Of a stretch of DNA of 64,000 bases, positions 43,038 to 51,508 are shown one piece after another. Both the position numbers and the translations under genes were made by a program. Positions within the stretch are counted from its first letter, which is position 1; every line of letters begins with the position of its first letter. The DNA is from Planctomycetota bacterium (lineage in GTDB: Bacteria > Planctomycetota > UBA1135). The notes under the pieces are model-generated. The model worked only from the letters and a program-made list of their open reading frames with translations, made no database searches and was not told the origin of the DNA. The stretch lies in contig JABHIE010000028.1 of the NCBI GenBank assembly GCA_018671175.1, positions 1 to 64,000 on the forward strand. Direction: 5' to 3'.

Positions 43038-44360
43038 ATGCGCTTTTTTCCCCTAATTCTTCGCCGACCGGACAACCTGCTCAGTGTTCCTGCTGTAGCT
43101 GACCGCTTCCCCACTCAGAGGCCAGGTTTTCTGCAAGGTGACCCTGCGCTTTGGGTGCCGTCCACTTTGGCCACCCTTGAGCGACAAACCCAGCAACCCG
43201 TTTTGCCGTGGTCGCCGCAATGTGATTTGTTGATGTTGCCCTCGCCGGCCTTGGCTAGCGAGTTGCCTCTTGAGGTGCTAGATGGGCTGCCAGCAGACTA
43301 TCCCGTTTTGCTTTACGAGGCTCAGCAGCCTCTCTTTCCAAATGTCCTTGTGGGCGATGGCAATCAATCGCAGAGCGTTGATTTCAAAACAGCAAGTTCC
43401 GGCCTGCGTGCTTATCGCTCGGCTTTTCGGCATTTAGGTATCGGCGAGACGGAAGCCCTGGTTTTGTTGCCTGCAAGTCGTGTGCGCTATTTGGCGCGCC
43501 TGGCCTTCCGTTTTGAGTCAAAGCCAAGTCCTGGCCCAAGCTTGCAAAACCGCCGCTTCTTAACTTTGGCCTTAGATTATCACCGCTCGGTTGCGGCCTT
43601 GTCTGCGCAGAGCTCTCAAAACCAATCGCACAATGCGAGTTCTGCCACTATGTTTACACCTCGCCAACTCCAGCCGGCGAGTCGAGTCGCTGTGGTTGTC
43701 CCGCACTTTGATGATGAGTGCTTGGCCTTTGGTGGTGCCATCGCGACAGCCGTTGCTGCGGGTTCAGAGGTTCGTTTGATTTGGCTAACCGACGGCTCGC
43801 GTGGCGTTTCAACGGTTTCTCATGAAGAGTCAGCCAAAATTCGGCATCAAGAGGCCATGCGAGCCGCCGAGATTTTGGGGGTGAGCGATGTTCACTTCCT
43901 CGAAGCCCCCGAAACTAAATTGACTACTCGTGGGCCATGGGCAAGTCAATTAACCCAATTGCTCGATGAGTTTCAGCCCACGCGCATCCATTCTCTATGG
44001 TGGGCTGAAAACAATGTGGATCATTACGAAAGCAACCGCTTGCTTCGCAGTGCAATGCCGCCATCGCTGTCTTGCTGCGAAATGGCCGTGGGGGGTGTGT
44101 GGTCGCCGCTTCCGCTATTGGCGGGCGTAACGCAGAGCCTTGCTCTCACAGCTGAGACGGTAGCCATTCAAAAGCGGGCTCTTGCTGCTCATGCCTCACA
44201 AATCAAGGAGGTCGACTACTCGCGTGTTTCTGCAGGGCTTCAAGCCTGGAATGGTCGTTTCTCAAACGGCCCAGCCGAAAACTATTTGGTCATGCCCGCG
44301 CATCAATATTGGCAGGCATTCGTGCAAAGTGGCGCGTCGAAACGCTGGCTTTTGGCCTAG
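43038..44360 (+). CDS. PIG-L family deacetylase with a long N-terminal extension
   Basis: 440 residues. The PIG-L/LmbE domain begins near residue 215: SRVAVVVPHFDDECLAFGG (the AHPDDE-like zinc motif, here PHFDDE), then RLIWLTDGSRGVS, HQEAMRAAEILGV and the late His/Asn motif in WWAENNVDHYESNRLL. Members remove acetyl groups from N-acetylated sugars. The first ~210 residues are unlike the family's usual 230-residue form; they have an alpha/beta look (DLLMLPSPALASELPLEVL, ALVLLPASRVRYLARLAFR) with no recognised motif. The position five bases after the flippase gene suggests deacetylation of the exported polysaccharide or its precursor. Confidence 0.86.
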   Translation: MRFFPLILRRPDNLLSVPAVADRFPTQRPGFLQGDPALWVPSTLATLERQTQQPVLPWSPQCDLLMLPSPALASELPLEVLDGLPADYPVLLYEAQQPLFPNVLVGDGNQSQSVDFKTASSGLRAYRSAFRHLGIGETEALVLLPASRVRYLARLAFRFESKPSPGPSLQNRRFLTLALDYHRSVAALSAQSSQNQSHNASSATMFTPRQLQPASRVAVVVPHFDDECLAFGGAIATAVAAGSEVRLIWLTDGSRGVSTVSHEESAKIRHQEAMRAAEILGVSDVHFLEAPETKLTTRGPWASQLTQLLDEFQPTRIHSLWWAENNVDHYESNRLLRSAMPPSLSCCEMAVGGVWSPLPLLAGVTQSLALTAETVAIQKRALAAHASQIKEVDYSRVSAGLQAWNGRFSNGPAENYLVMPAHQYWQAFVQSGASKRWLLA

Positions 44361-45106
44361 TCGCCCTGGAAGGCGGCAGCCGCAGATTCGGTCATGAGAA
44401 TCGTGCGCTGTGCAAAAGTGGCCGTGCGCAAAGTGTCAGAAACGACAGCGATTTTGTCTTGGTACTCACTGAGCGCAGTGGTCAGGACATAAATGTAATC
44501 GCCTGGCTGCACATAAGGAATCTGCGTTTTCACCGCAGCATCAGGTGGGCTCCAGAGCAAGTCAAGGTTGTAGGCGTTAATTTGAACTTGGCCCTGAACC
44601 AAACGAGCAATCAGGACGGCCGTTTTGTCGCCATCTTCGGAGATGCCACCTGCTTGGGCGATCATGTCGAGCACCGATGTGCGAGGGTTGGCAAGTGGGT
44701 AAATGCCGCTGTTGTTGATTTGCCCCAGAATTGTGACCTTGCGCGAGGATGTGTATTCCACAGTGAGGTCGAGAGAGGGCTTCACGAGATACTGCTCGTA
44801 TGCGGTCTCTAGTTTTAGCTGCAAACCCTCAAGAGTAAGGCCTGAAACAGCCGTTTTGCCAACAAGATGCAAATTCATGGTGCCGTCAATGCGCACTTGG
44901 TAGGGGCGTGACAAATCAGTGTGCTGCCAAAAGGCCAAAGTCACTTTGTCGCCAGGCCCAATGAAAAACTCACCATTGGCAATTTCTTCGGTAATGTTTG
45001 GGCCGAGTAGGTTTGGGTTTTCACCGAGAGAGGGGCCCTCTGCATAGGGTGAGGGTGCCGCGCAAGCGACGACAAGGAAAAGGATGGGGAGAAACTTAAG
45101 TGACAT
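44357..45106 (-). CDS. Wza-like polysaccharide export lipoprotein
   Basis: 249 residues. Lipoprotein signal LPILFLVVAC with acceptor Cys followed by AAPSP. The polysaccharide export domain starts with FFIGPGDKVTLAFWQHTDLS and VRIDGTMNLHLVGKTAVSGLTLEGL; an SLBB domain follows with VTILGQINNSGIYPL and SVLDMIAQAGGISEDG. It is shorter than E. coli Wza (one SLBB rather than more, no long C-terminal helix). It should form the outer-membrane outlet. It is the only gene of the cluster on this strand, and its stop shares CTAG with the deacetylase stop. Confidence 0.9.
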   Translation of the reverse strand: MSLKFLPILFLVVACAAPSPYAEGPSLGENPNLLGPNITEEIANGEFFIGPGDKVTLAFWQHTDLSRPYQVRIDGTMNLHLVGKTAVSGLTLEGLQLKLETAYEQYLVKPSLDLTVEYTSSRKVTILGQINNSGIYPLANPRTSVLDMIAQAGGISEDGDKTAVLIARLVQGQVQINAYNLDLLWSPPDAAVKTQIPYVQPGDYIYVLTTALSEYQDKIAVVSDTLRTATFAQRTILMTESAAAAFQGD

Positions 45107-45209
45107 GGGCCTATGTTTGGGGCGCGGCCTATTGTCCCAAACCCTGCGCTCGGGTCAAATAGGCAATCCTGCTTTTGTAGGCCCCCCCTTACTTCGACCA
45201 ACATAAACC

Positions 45210-46865
45210 TTGACTCGCCTCGCCATCGTCGGCATCGACGGAGCTACATTCGACATCCTGCGCCCTCTTATCGAAGGCGGTGAATGCCCGCATATCGCGC
45301 GCATTTTGCGCGAGGGCGTTTCGGGTGATCTTGAGTCGGAAAAGCCGCCGATTACACCGCCTGCCTGGACATCCATGATGACGGGCGTAAACCCTGGTAG
45401 GCACGGGGTTTACCATTTCATCCGGCGCTTGCCTAACAGCTATGGTTATGCGCTGAATGACTCGCGGAAATACTCTGGCAAAGACATCATGACGATTCTG
45501 GGCAAGAGGGGCTGGAGTGTCGGTACATTTTCGGTGCCCATGGTTTTCCCACCATTCCCGGTAAATCAGGGTTATCAAGTTGCGGGCATTCCTTGCCCAA
45601 TACAAGGTGATTCGCTTGGCTGGCCAGCGGGTTTGATGAAAGAGCTCGAGTCGTGGCAGGGGCACCCCTACGAGGCTGATGTCGATTACGGGCCATTTGA
45701 TGGCGATAACGAAAAGCCGCACGATAATCTTGAGCAGTATGCGCGCCTGCGCGATGAGCTTTTTCGCATCGAGCGCGATCGTTTGGCGTTGATGCGCCGC
45801 TTGCTCAAAGATAAGCCCACTGACTTTTTCTTTACCGTGATTTCGGTGACCGATCGCTGCCAGCATTATTTCTGGAAGTTTCAAGATAAAAGCCATCCCG
45901 GCTGGTCCGAAAAAGGCGCCAAACTTTTCGGGGAAGTCATCCGCGATTCTTATCGTTTGGCTGATGAGTTCGTGGGTGCCGTCCGCGAAATCGTGGGCGA
46001 CGATGTGCCGATTGCTTTGGTGAGCGATCATGGTTTTGGCCCACAGTACTCAGATTTTCACCTGAATAAATGGCTTGAGCAAGAGGGCTATTTGGTTCGC
46101 AAGCCTGTACCCCGCTGGACTTTAGGTGTCGCGACTTTGGGCGAGGTCATGCATGCAGTAAAAGTTCCGTGGGCCGTTAAGCTCCTTGGCCCCATTGCTA
46201 AATGGAAATTGTTTCGCCCAAAGCGAAAGGTCGCTGCTGATATGCGAGATATTGATTGGCCGAAAACCCGTGCATACACATCATTGCACGGTATAGCGCT
46301 TAACATGAAGGGGCGCGAGCCAATCGGAATTGTCGACCAAAGAGACTTTCATAGTCTGCTCCAGGAAATCGAAGCCAAACTTACTCAGGTCAAAATGCCA
46401 GATGGCTCACCCGCCTTTGATTACGGTGCGATTAAAGATGATATTTACGAAGGCCCGATGATCGATGAGGCCCCCGATTATCAGTTTCAGATGGCGGGTC
46501 TGAGTTGCCTAAACAAGGATGATCTCGGAAGCCATGAAATGTTTACGATGCGCAAAAATGCCGCCATTTCAGGGCAGCATAGATTTAATGGTATCTTTGC
46601 TTTTGCGGCCTCTAATGTAAGAGAGGGCCTTGTTCTGGACGGCCTTCATATTCAAGACACGGTGCCTACATTGCTTCATGCTCTTGGCGAGGCTGTCCCC
46701 GCCTGGATGGACGGTTCTGTGAACATCGAGTTGCTTCAAAAACAATTAGAGATTCAGTTTGATCGCACAGCCGAGCCGGAGCCCGGAAATCTCGACGAGT
46801 CAGCTTTTTCAACGGCTGAGAGTGATGCCATCGAAGAATCTTTGCGTGGGTTAGGATACTTGTAA
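45210..46865 (+). CDS. AlkP-superfamily phosphodiesterase/phosphotransferase-like protein of the polysaccharide cluster
   Basis: 551 residues. TTG 45210 is the only start that works: a TAA lies in frame at 45204-45206 and the catalytic core starts at once (MTRLAIVGIDGATFDIL, metal Asp). The nucleophile region is PPITPPAWTSMMTGVNPGRHGVYHF; later SDHGFGP supplies the second metal pair. No signal peptide is visible, so it may act in the cytoplasm or be badly started. Homologous proteins of this branch often sit in exopolysaccharide clusters, where their reaction is not known. Its stop overlaps the ATG of the glycoside hydrolase gene (TAATG). Confidence 0.85.
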   Translation: MTRLAIVGIDGATFDILRPLIEGGECPHIARILREGVSGDLESEKPPITPPAWTSMMTGVNPGRHGVYHFIRRLPNSYGYALNDSRKYSGKDIMTILGKRGWSVGTFSVPMVFPPFPVNQGYQVAGIPCPIQGDSLGWPAGLMKELESWQGHPYEADVDYGPFDGDNEKPHDNLEQYARLRDELFRIERDRLALMRRLLKDKPTDFFFTVISVTDRCQHYFWKFQDKSHPGWSEKGAKLFGEVIRDSYRLADEFVGAVREIVGDDVPIALVSDHGFGPQYSDFHLNKWLEQEGYLVRKPVPRWTLGVATLGEVMHAVKVPWAVKLLGPIAKWKLFRPKRKVAADMRDIDWPKTRAYTSLHGIALNMKGREPIGIVDQRDFHSLLQEIEAKLTQVKMPDGSPAFDYGAIKDDIYEGPMIDEAPDYQFQMAGLSCLNKDDLGSHEMFTMRKNAAISGQHRFNGIFAFAASNVREGLVLDGLHIQDTVPTLLHALGEAVPAWMDGSVNIELLQKQLEIQFDRTAEPEPGNLDESAFSTAESDAIEESLRGLGYL

Positions 46866-48664
46866 TGCTTCGTTTACTTACACCCGTTTGGGCTTCGCTG
46901 CTGCTCACTTTGGTTCCACTAACTTCCGTGCAAGAGCCTGATTTCCAGGTAGATTTCTCGGCAAAGGGCCGCGCTATATCCCCAACTCAAATTTACGGGA
47001 TGAATGAGCACAACACATCCGATGGTGCAATGCGAGCATGGGGTGAGCGACTTCAACCCGCAGGTGGGATGATGCGGATTTGGCGCAATTATTATGCCGG
47101 TTCAGGTTTCAAGCAACAGTTGCACGCCGCAGAATTAATCACAAAGCTTGGGATGGATGTGCTGTTTATTGCTCGTGGAGACCCGTCTGACACAGGTAAC
47201 GCTTCACGAGACGCCAATATGATTGTCCCTGAAGATGGCGCTGCCTGGGCTAAGCTGGTCGCTGCAGATGTGCGCCGTTTGCAACGAGCTGGCGCACGGG
47301 TTCGTGCGATTGAAATTTGGGATGAGCCCGACATGAAGCATCATGTCAATTGTTCCCTTGAGGAATTCGCTGTGTTCTTTGCTGAAGCAGGTCTGGCTTT
47401 GCGGAAAGAATTCCCCAGTGGCTCACCGACAATCGGTGGGCCTGCTGCCGCATCGATTTCCGGCGCCGGCTACAAGTCGATCGAATTGTGTTTGGCCGAA
47501 AGTGCAAAAATTGGTTTCCACCCTGATTTTTTGTCGTTCCACCTTTATGGCGGGTTCGCAACGGATTTGGAACTATACAGAACAGCAGAGGGTCTTCGCA
47601 AGCTAGCGGAAAAATATGGGCACCCAGAGCCTGAATTAGACTTGTCTGAATGGAGCCTTGAAATGCCCCCAGACGAAAGGCTCGATGGCCCCGAGGCCGC
47701 CGCCTTTTTTGTCGGTGTTACGACTGCGGTCATCGATACCGGGATTAATCATTCTGAGTTTTTCTTTATTGAAGATGGCGAATGGGAATCCGCGGCTGAT
47801 TTCGATGGCGGCTCTGTTGGCATATTTACATTGCATGGTGCACCCAAAGCTATCTTTAATGGGATGCAAATGGTAAAGATGGCGGCGCAGTATCCGCAGA
47901 TTCCAGCCAAGCGAGTCTCTGGGACTCCAAATCTTTCATTGCTGGCGACTCGACAAGGGAACTCTGGTTTTATTCTCGGCGCAAATTCGATTGTTGGCGT
48001 GCATAAGTCAATTCGTCGCATGCTGAATAGTCAAGGCACCTCATTAGATTTCTTGAAAGGTAAAGAGGGGCGTTTGCGGAAGTTTTTTAAAGGAGGGCTA
48101 ACTCCTAAGCAACTTGGAGTGCCAGCGGGTGACGAAGAAATCTGGCTGGCAGCTCAGGAGTTCGTTTCAACGATCAAGAAGGAGTCCGAGGATGACAGCC
48201 GGGAAGTGCGAGTTGCATTGCATGATTTCCCCACACGCATTGTCGAGGTTCGTGTCGTAGACCAGGACCATAGTAATCCAAGAGATGACGCTGCTTTTCG
48301 AGCTGCGTTCCTCCCATTCGAAGCCGGGCCAAATCAGTTGGCCGCTCGCAATCTTATTAAGCGGTACCAAGCAGAGGGTGTCTCCACGAAACAATTGACA
48401 TTACTCGAAGAGGCCTTGAAGTCTAAAAAAGTGAAAGTGTCCGGCCTGTCCCCAGAGTTTTCTGCCAGGGTGCGTGCTGATTTCCAGATGGAAACTGAGC
48501 GTATTGCTGATACGACACCCTACAAAATGTCTCAGCATGAGGCAGCCTACCCAGCGGTTGTGAAAAGTTCCGACTATGCCCGCTTGGCCGATGGTCATTT
48601 AATCTTGAACATGCCGAAAGATACTACGGTTCTGGTCTCTCTTGAATGGGCCACTAGCGATTGA
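46865..48664 (+). CDS. Secreted GH39-like glycoside hydrolase
   Basis: 599 residues with signal peptide (LLTPVWASLLLTLVPLTSV). A TIM-barrel clan GH-A layout is visible: IYGMNEHNTS at the first strand, MMRIWRN, VRAIEIWDEPDMK with the acid/base Glu154 and LDLSEWS with nucleophile Glu262, followed by FFIEDGEWES. Spacing of ~108 residues between the two Glu fits clan GH-A, and the overall match is nearest to GH39. The C-terminal ~220 residues are of unknown fold. In Psl-type systems a GH39 enzyme (PslG) trims the exported polymer; the same job is inferred here from position between polymer-assembly genes. Confidence 0.78.
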   Translation: MLRLLTPVWASLLLTLVPLTSVQEPDFQVDFSAKGRAISPTQIYGMNEHNTSDGAMRAWGERLQPAGGMMRIWRNYYAGSGFKQQLHAAELITKLGMDVLFIARGDPSDTGNASRDANMIVPEDGAAWAKLVAADVRRLQRAGARVRAIEIWDEPDMKHHVNCSLEEFAVFFAEAGLALRKEFPSGSPTIGGPAAASISGAGYKSIELCLAESAKIGFHPDFLSFHLYGGFATDLELYRTAEGLRKLAEKYGHPEPELDLSEWSLEMPPDERLDGPEAAAFFVGVTTAVIDTGINHSEFFFIEDGEWESAADFDGGSVGIFTLHGAPKAIFNGMQMVKMAAQYPQIPAKRVSGTPNLSLLATRQGNSGFILGANSIVGVHKSIRRMLNSQGTSLDFLKGKEGRLRKFFKGGLTPKQLGVPAGDEEIWLAAQEFVSTIKKESEDDSREVRVALHDFPTRIVEVRVVDQDHSNPRDDAAFRAAFLPFEAGPNQLAARNLIKRYQAEGVSTKQLTLLEEALKSKKVKVSGLSPEFSARVRADFQMETERIADTTPYKMSQHEAAYPAVVKSSDYARLADGHLILNMPKDTTVLVSLEWATSD

Positions 48665-50175
48665 TGACTAAATCAAGTGACATTCGCTTCTTCCAAGATT
48701 GGGGTCGCATCGGCTCGGTCTTGATCGGAGCAGTCGCATTACTTCTTGGCATCGCCTCTGCACGTCTTGTCGCGGAAGATGGTTTAAGGGGAGCCATCTG
48801 GTCGGTTCAATTCTTTGGACCAGATCCAGCAATTGTTAATGATCTCCCGTTTTTGACGACTTATTCCTTAGGTCTTATTTTCTTTGTTTCAGTTTTTGGC
48901 TTCCTCGTATGGGTCTATAATTCAGGAGGTGTCGACCGCCCCCTTCTTGGTCTACTGGCTTTGTCTCTTATGGCGCAGGCCATCCCATTTATTCACTTGG
49001 TGGCGCTTTTCCCGCTCCTTTTCTTACTTTTGGCGAGGGGAGCCGCTCGAAAGGAATTACCCATTCCGTTGACACCTTTGTTTTTTCCGTTAGCTTTAAT
49101 TCTGTTGTCCTATGCAACAACAGGCTTTCAGACGCTCAACTTCGGGTCATTTCTTTCAACATCACTAGACCACGGGATGACCATGTTTATGGTCATCCTC
49201 TTTCCGATAATTCTTCGCACGCGTCGTCATATTGAAATATTTTTTCATTTGCTTCTGTTGATGGCGGCAATTTCTGTTGGTGTTGAGTTTATTCAAGAGC
49301 TCCTTTCCTTCATGTTGGGTGTTCCAGTAACTTTTGTTACTTCCAGCGACAATACGATGGAGTTTCCCTTCGTCGGACTACTTCCACGCGCATCCGGTTT
49401 GATGACGCACCAGAACGTGCAAGCAAATGCCATCGGCGGAATTGGGCTCATTGCTTTCTTGTGGGGGCTTAAACCCAAAAACGCTATATCCCGTTCTCGG
49501 CGCGTCATGTACTTGTCAGCTTTCATTCTGATTGGTATTGGAGTGCTCCTTACGACATCCCGAAGTGGCTGGCTGAGCTTTGGCGTTGGCATCGTGCTTG
49601 TCCCCTTAGTGCGTTGGCCGAAAAAGGCACCCACCTTTTTTCTCATTCTGCTGGCGGCCTTTACGATTGGATGGGCGACGGGTTTCATTCAAGCGGCTCT
49701 CAAAGAGGTCATGGCACTATCCACAGGCTCAGCTGAATTCCGCTGGAAAATTGACCATATAGCCGTTCAGGCTTGGCTGAACTCTCCGTGGATAGGTCGC
49801 GGAGTTTTTGGCGTAGTGACTTTCTTTAACCCTTTTCAATTGAAAGTACATAACGCATATTTGCAGGCACTTTCTTCTCTTGGCCTGTTTGGAGTTGGAG
49901 CCTTCTTGCTTTTCTTTTCAATCCTAACTTATCGCATCCAGCATCGCCTGCGCCATCTAAAAGACAGTTATGACCGCGACTTACTTCTTGGATTTATGTT
50001 CGTTGGATTACTTACAGCTACACAGAGTCTCTTCACAATGTTCCTTTGGTCACCCTTCCTCTGGAGTTGCGTCGGAATTCTTGAATGCCTTGTCATCATG
50101 ACGGGCCGACCAAGAAATGAACCAGAGCCTTCGGACTTGATATTCTTGCAGCAGAAAAACAACCATGGCACTTGA
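48664..50175 (+). CDS. O-antigen ligase/polymerase-like membrane protein (Wzy family)
   Basis: 503 residues with about 12 hydrophobic segments. The diagnostic element is LLTTSRSGWLSFGVGIVLVPL after a large loop (residues ~215-260), as in Wzy_C/O-antigen ligase proteins, where loop Arg and His residues act. The large loop includes GLMTHQNVQANAIGGIGLIAF. It should join repeat units of the exported polysaccharide. The ATG overlaps the hydrolase stop (TGATG), and its 3' end overlaps the Wzz-like gene by 11 bases, so the three are translated as an operon. Confidence 0.88.
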   Translation: MTKSSDIRFFQDWGRIGSVLIGAVALLLGIASARLVAEDGLRGAIWSVQFFGPDPAIVNDLPFLTTYSLGLIFFVSVFGFLVWVYNSGGVDRPLLGLLALSLMAQAIPFIHLVALFPLLFLLLARGAARKELPIPLTPLFFPLALILLSYATTGFQTLNFGSFLSTSLDHGMTMFMVILFPIILRTRRHIEIFFHLLLLMAAISVGVEFIQELLSFMLGVPVTFVTSSDNTMEFPFVGLLPRASGLMTHQNVQANAIGGIGLIAFLWGLKPKNAISRSRRVMYLSAFILIGIGVLLTTSRSGWLSFGVGIVLVPLVRWPKKAPTFFLILLAAFTIGWATGFIQAALKEVMALSTGSAEFRWKIDHIAVQAWLNSPWIGRGVFGVVTFFNPFQLKVHNAYLQALSSLGLFGVGAFLLFFSILTYRIQHRLRHLKDSYDRDLLLGFMFVGLLTATQSLFTMFLWSPFLWSCVGILECLVIMTGRPRNEPEPSDLIFLQQKNNHGT

Positions 50176-51508
50176 TCGCTCCACAACAATCTTTGGCGTC
50201 CTTTACCGGCGCCGGCTTATCGTTTTGCTGACAGTCCTAGGGTCTGTCGCAGGTGGATATTATTACGGTGCGGCGTTCCCGCAACGATATGTGGCAGAAT
50301 CAAGCGTAATCGTCCCAGAAACGATGCCGGGGTTCTCACTTAATTCTGAAGATCAGAATATCCCGAATGGCCCAGTTCTGCCGGTATCTAAAGAAGAGAT
50401 TCGCTCAGGGATGATGGGCATTATGAGTTCGGGCGCCATTCATGAGCGTGTTGCGGAGCATATGCCAGAGATTTCGTACTCCTATCTCCGCAAAAATGTG
50501 ATTGGAGATATCGACCGAGTCTCCAATTTTGTCATTCTTGCAATTCACGAGAACCCAGGCGTCGCGGCTGATATTGCTAATGAATTTACTCTGGCCTTCG
50601 AAGAGCTCATTAAGGAACAAGCCGAACATGGCCCCAAGATGTCACTAGCGGCATTGCAAGTTGAGCTTCCTGGGGCTGAGCTTGCCGTTGAGAAAAACCA
50701 AGCAGATCTGATTCTTGCTTTGGCCGAAATGGATTTAGTCGATCTTGACAGCGAGATGCAGGCATTGCTTTCAGAAAGGAGAAGGATTGATTCCATGCTG
50801 CACTCTCTGAGGCTTTCGAGGCTTGTTTCTGAAGCTCAGCGCCCAGTCTTAGAGGAGCTTCTTTCTAAACGTTCCGAGTTCCGTACTACGGCTAGGCAGT
50901 TCCAGTTGAACTCATCCTATACACAATTGCTCTCGAACCTTGGTTCCGTCGCCACAGATATGGCGGTGAAGCGTTTAACTTATAAAAATGACCACCCTGA
51001 GATGCTGGCCCTGGGTGCTCGCATTAAAGCTCTCGAAGGGCAGGCCCAAAATAGTATCGAGCGGATGGTGCATTCCTCTACATCTGAATCTCTTGATGCA
51101 GAAACTCTTGAAATGCTAAATCAATTGGTCAGCATGGAAATAGCAGATGCAAGCTATCAGGCGCAAAAGATTGTTCTTGACGAACAGCTCGTTTATGTAA
51201 AGGCGCAGTTGCAGAAGATGCCGGGTTTTCAGGCCACATTAAGCGGCATTCAGGGTGAGTTGAGGCATTCTCAGGCCCACCTAAGCAAAGTACGCCTGCG
51301 TATCAGTGAATTGAAGTTGCACTTAAAGCGTGGCCTCCATTTCACTGTCCGGAATCCAAATGCGATGGCAACGGAAAAAGGTGCGAAAGAGATTCCAACC
51401 TTATCCGCTCTTTATGCGACCTGCCTCTTTATGGGGCTTGTTCTTGGCGTGACACTCGCCCTTGCGAGTGAGCTGATTGCCGGGTTGCGATTTAAGAGGC
51501 CTTATTGA
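50165..51508 (+). CDS. Wzz-like polysaccharide co-polymerase (chain-length determinant)
   Basis: 447 residues. An N-terminal membrane helix (LIVLLTVLGSVAGGYYYGAAF), a long periplasmic part with coiled coil (residues ~165-400, LQVELPGAELAVEKNQADLILALAEMD and similar), and a C-terminal helix (LYATCLFMGLVLGVTLALASELIAG). It has no C-terminal Walker motifs or tyrosine-rich tail, so it is of the PCP type without a fused BY-kinase. It controls polymer length and links Wzy to Wza. Its 3' end overlaps the convergent kinase gene by seven bases. Confidence 0.86.
   Translation: MALDRSTTIFGVLYRRRLIVLLTVLGSVAGGYYYGAAFPQRYVAESSVIVPETMPGFSLNSEDQNIPNGPVLPVSKEEIRSGMMGIMSSGAIHERVAEHMPEISYSYLRKNVIGDIDRVSNFVILAIHENPGVAADIANEFTLAFEELIKEQAEHGPKMSLAALQVELPGAELAVEKNQADLILALAEMDLVDLDSEMQALLSERRRIDSMLHSLRLSRLVSEAQRPVLEELLSKRSEFRTTARQFQLNSSYTQLLSNLGSVATDMAVKRLTYKNDHPEMLALGARIKALEGQAQNSIERMVHSSTSESLDAETLEMLNQLVSMEIADASYQAQKIVLDEQLVYVKAQLQKMPGFQATLSGIQGELRHSQAHLSKVRLRISELKLHLKRGLHFTVRNPNAMATEKGAKEIPTLSALYATCLFMGLVLGVTLALASELIAGLRFKRPY

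Noticed and set aside
45189-46031. Long minus-strand open frame (280 codons)
   Set aside because: Antisense to the AlkP-family gene with its clear metal-binding motifs; product has no recognisable domain.
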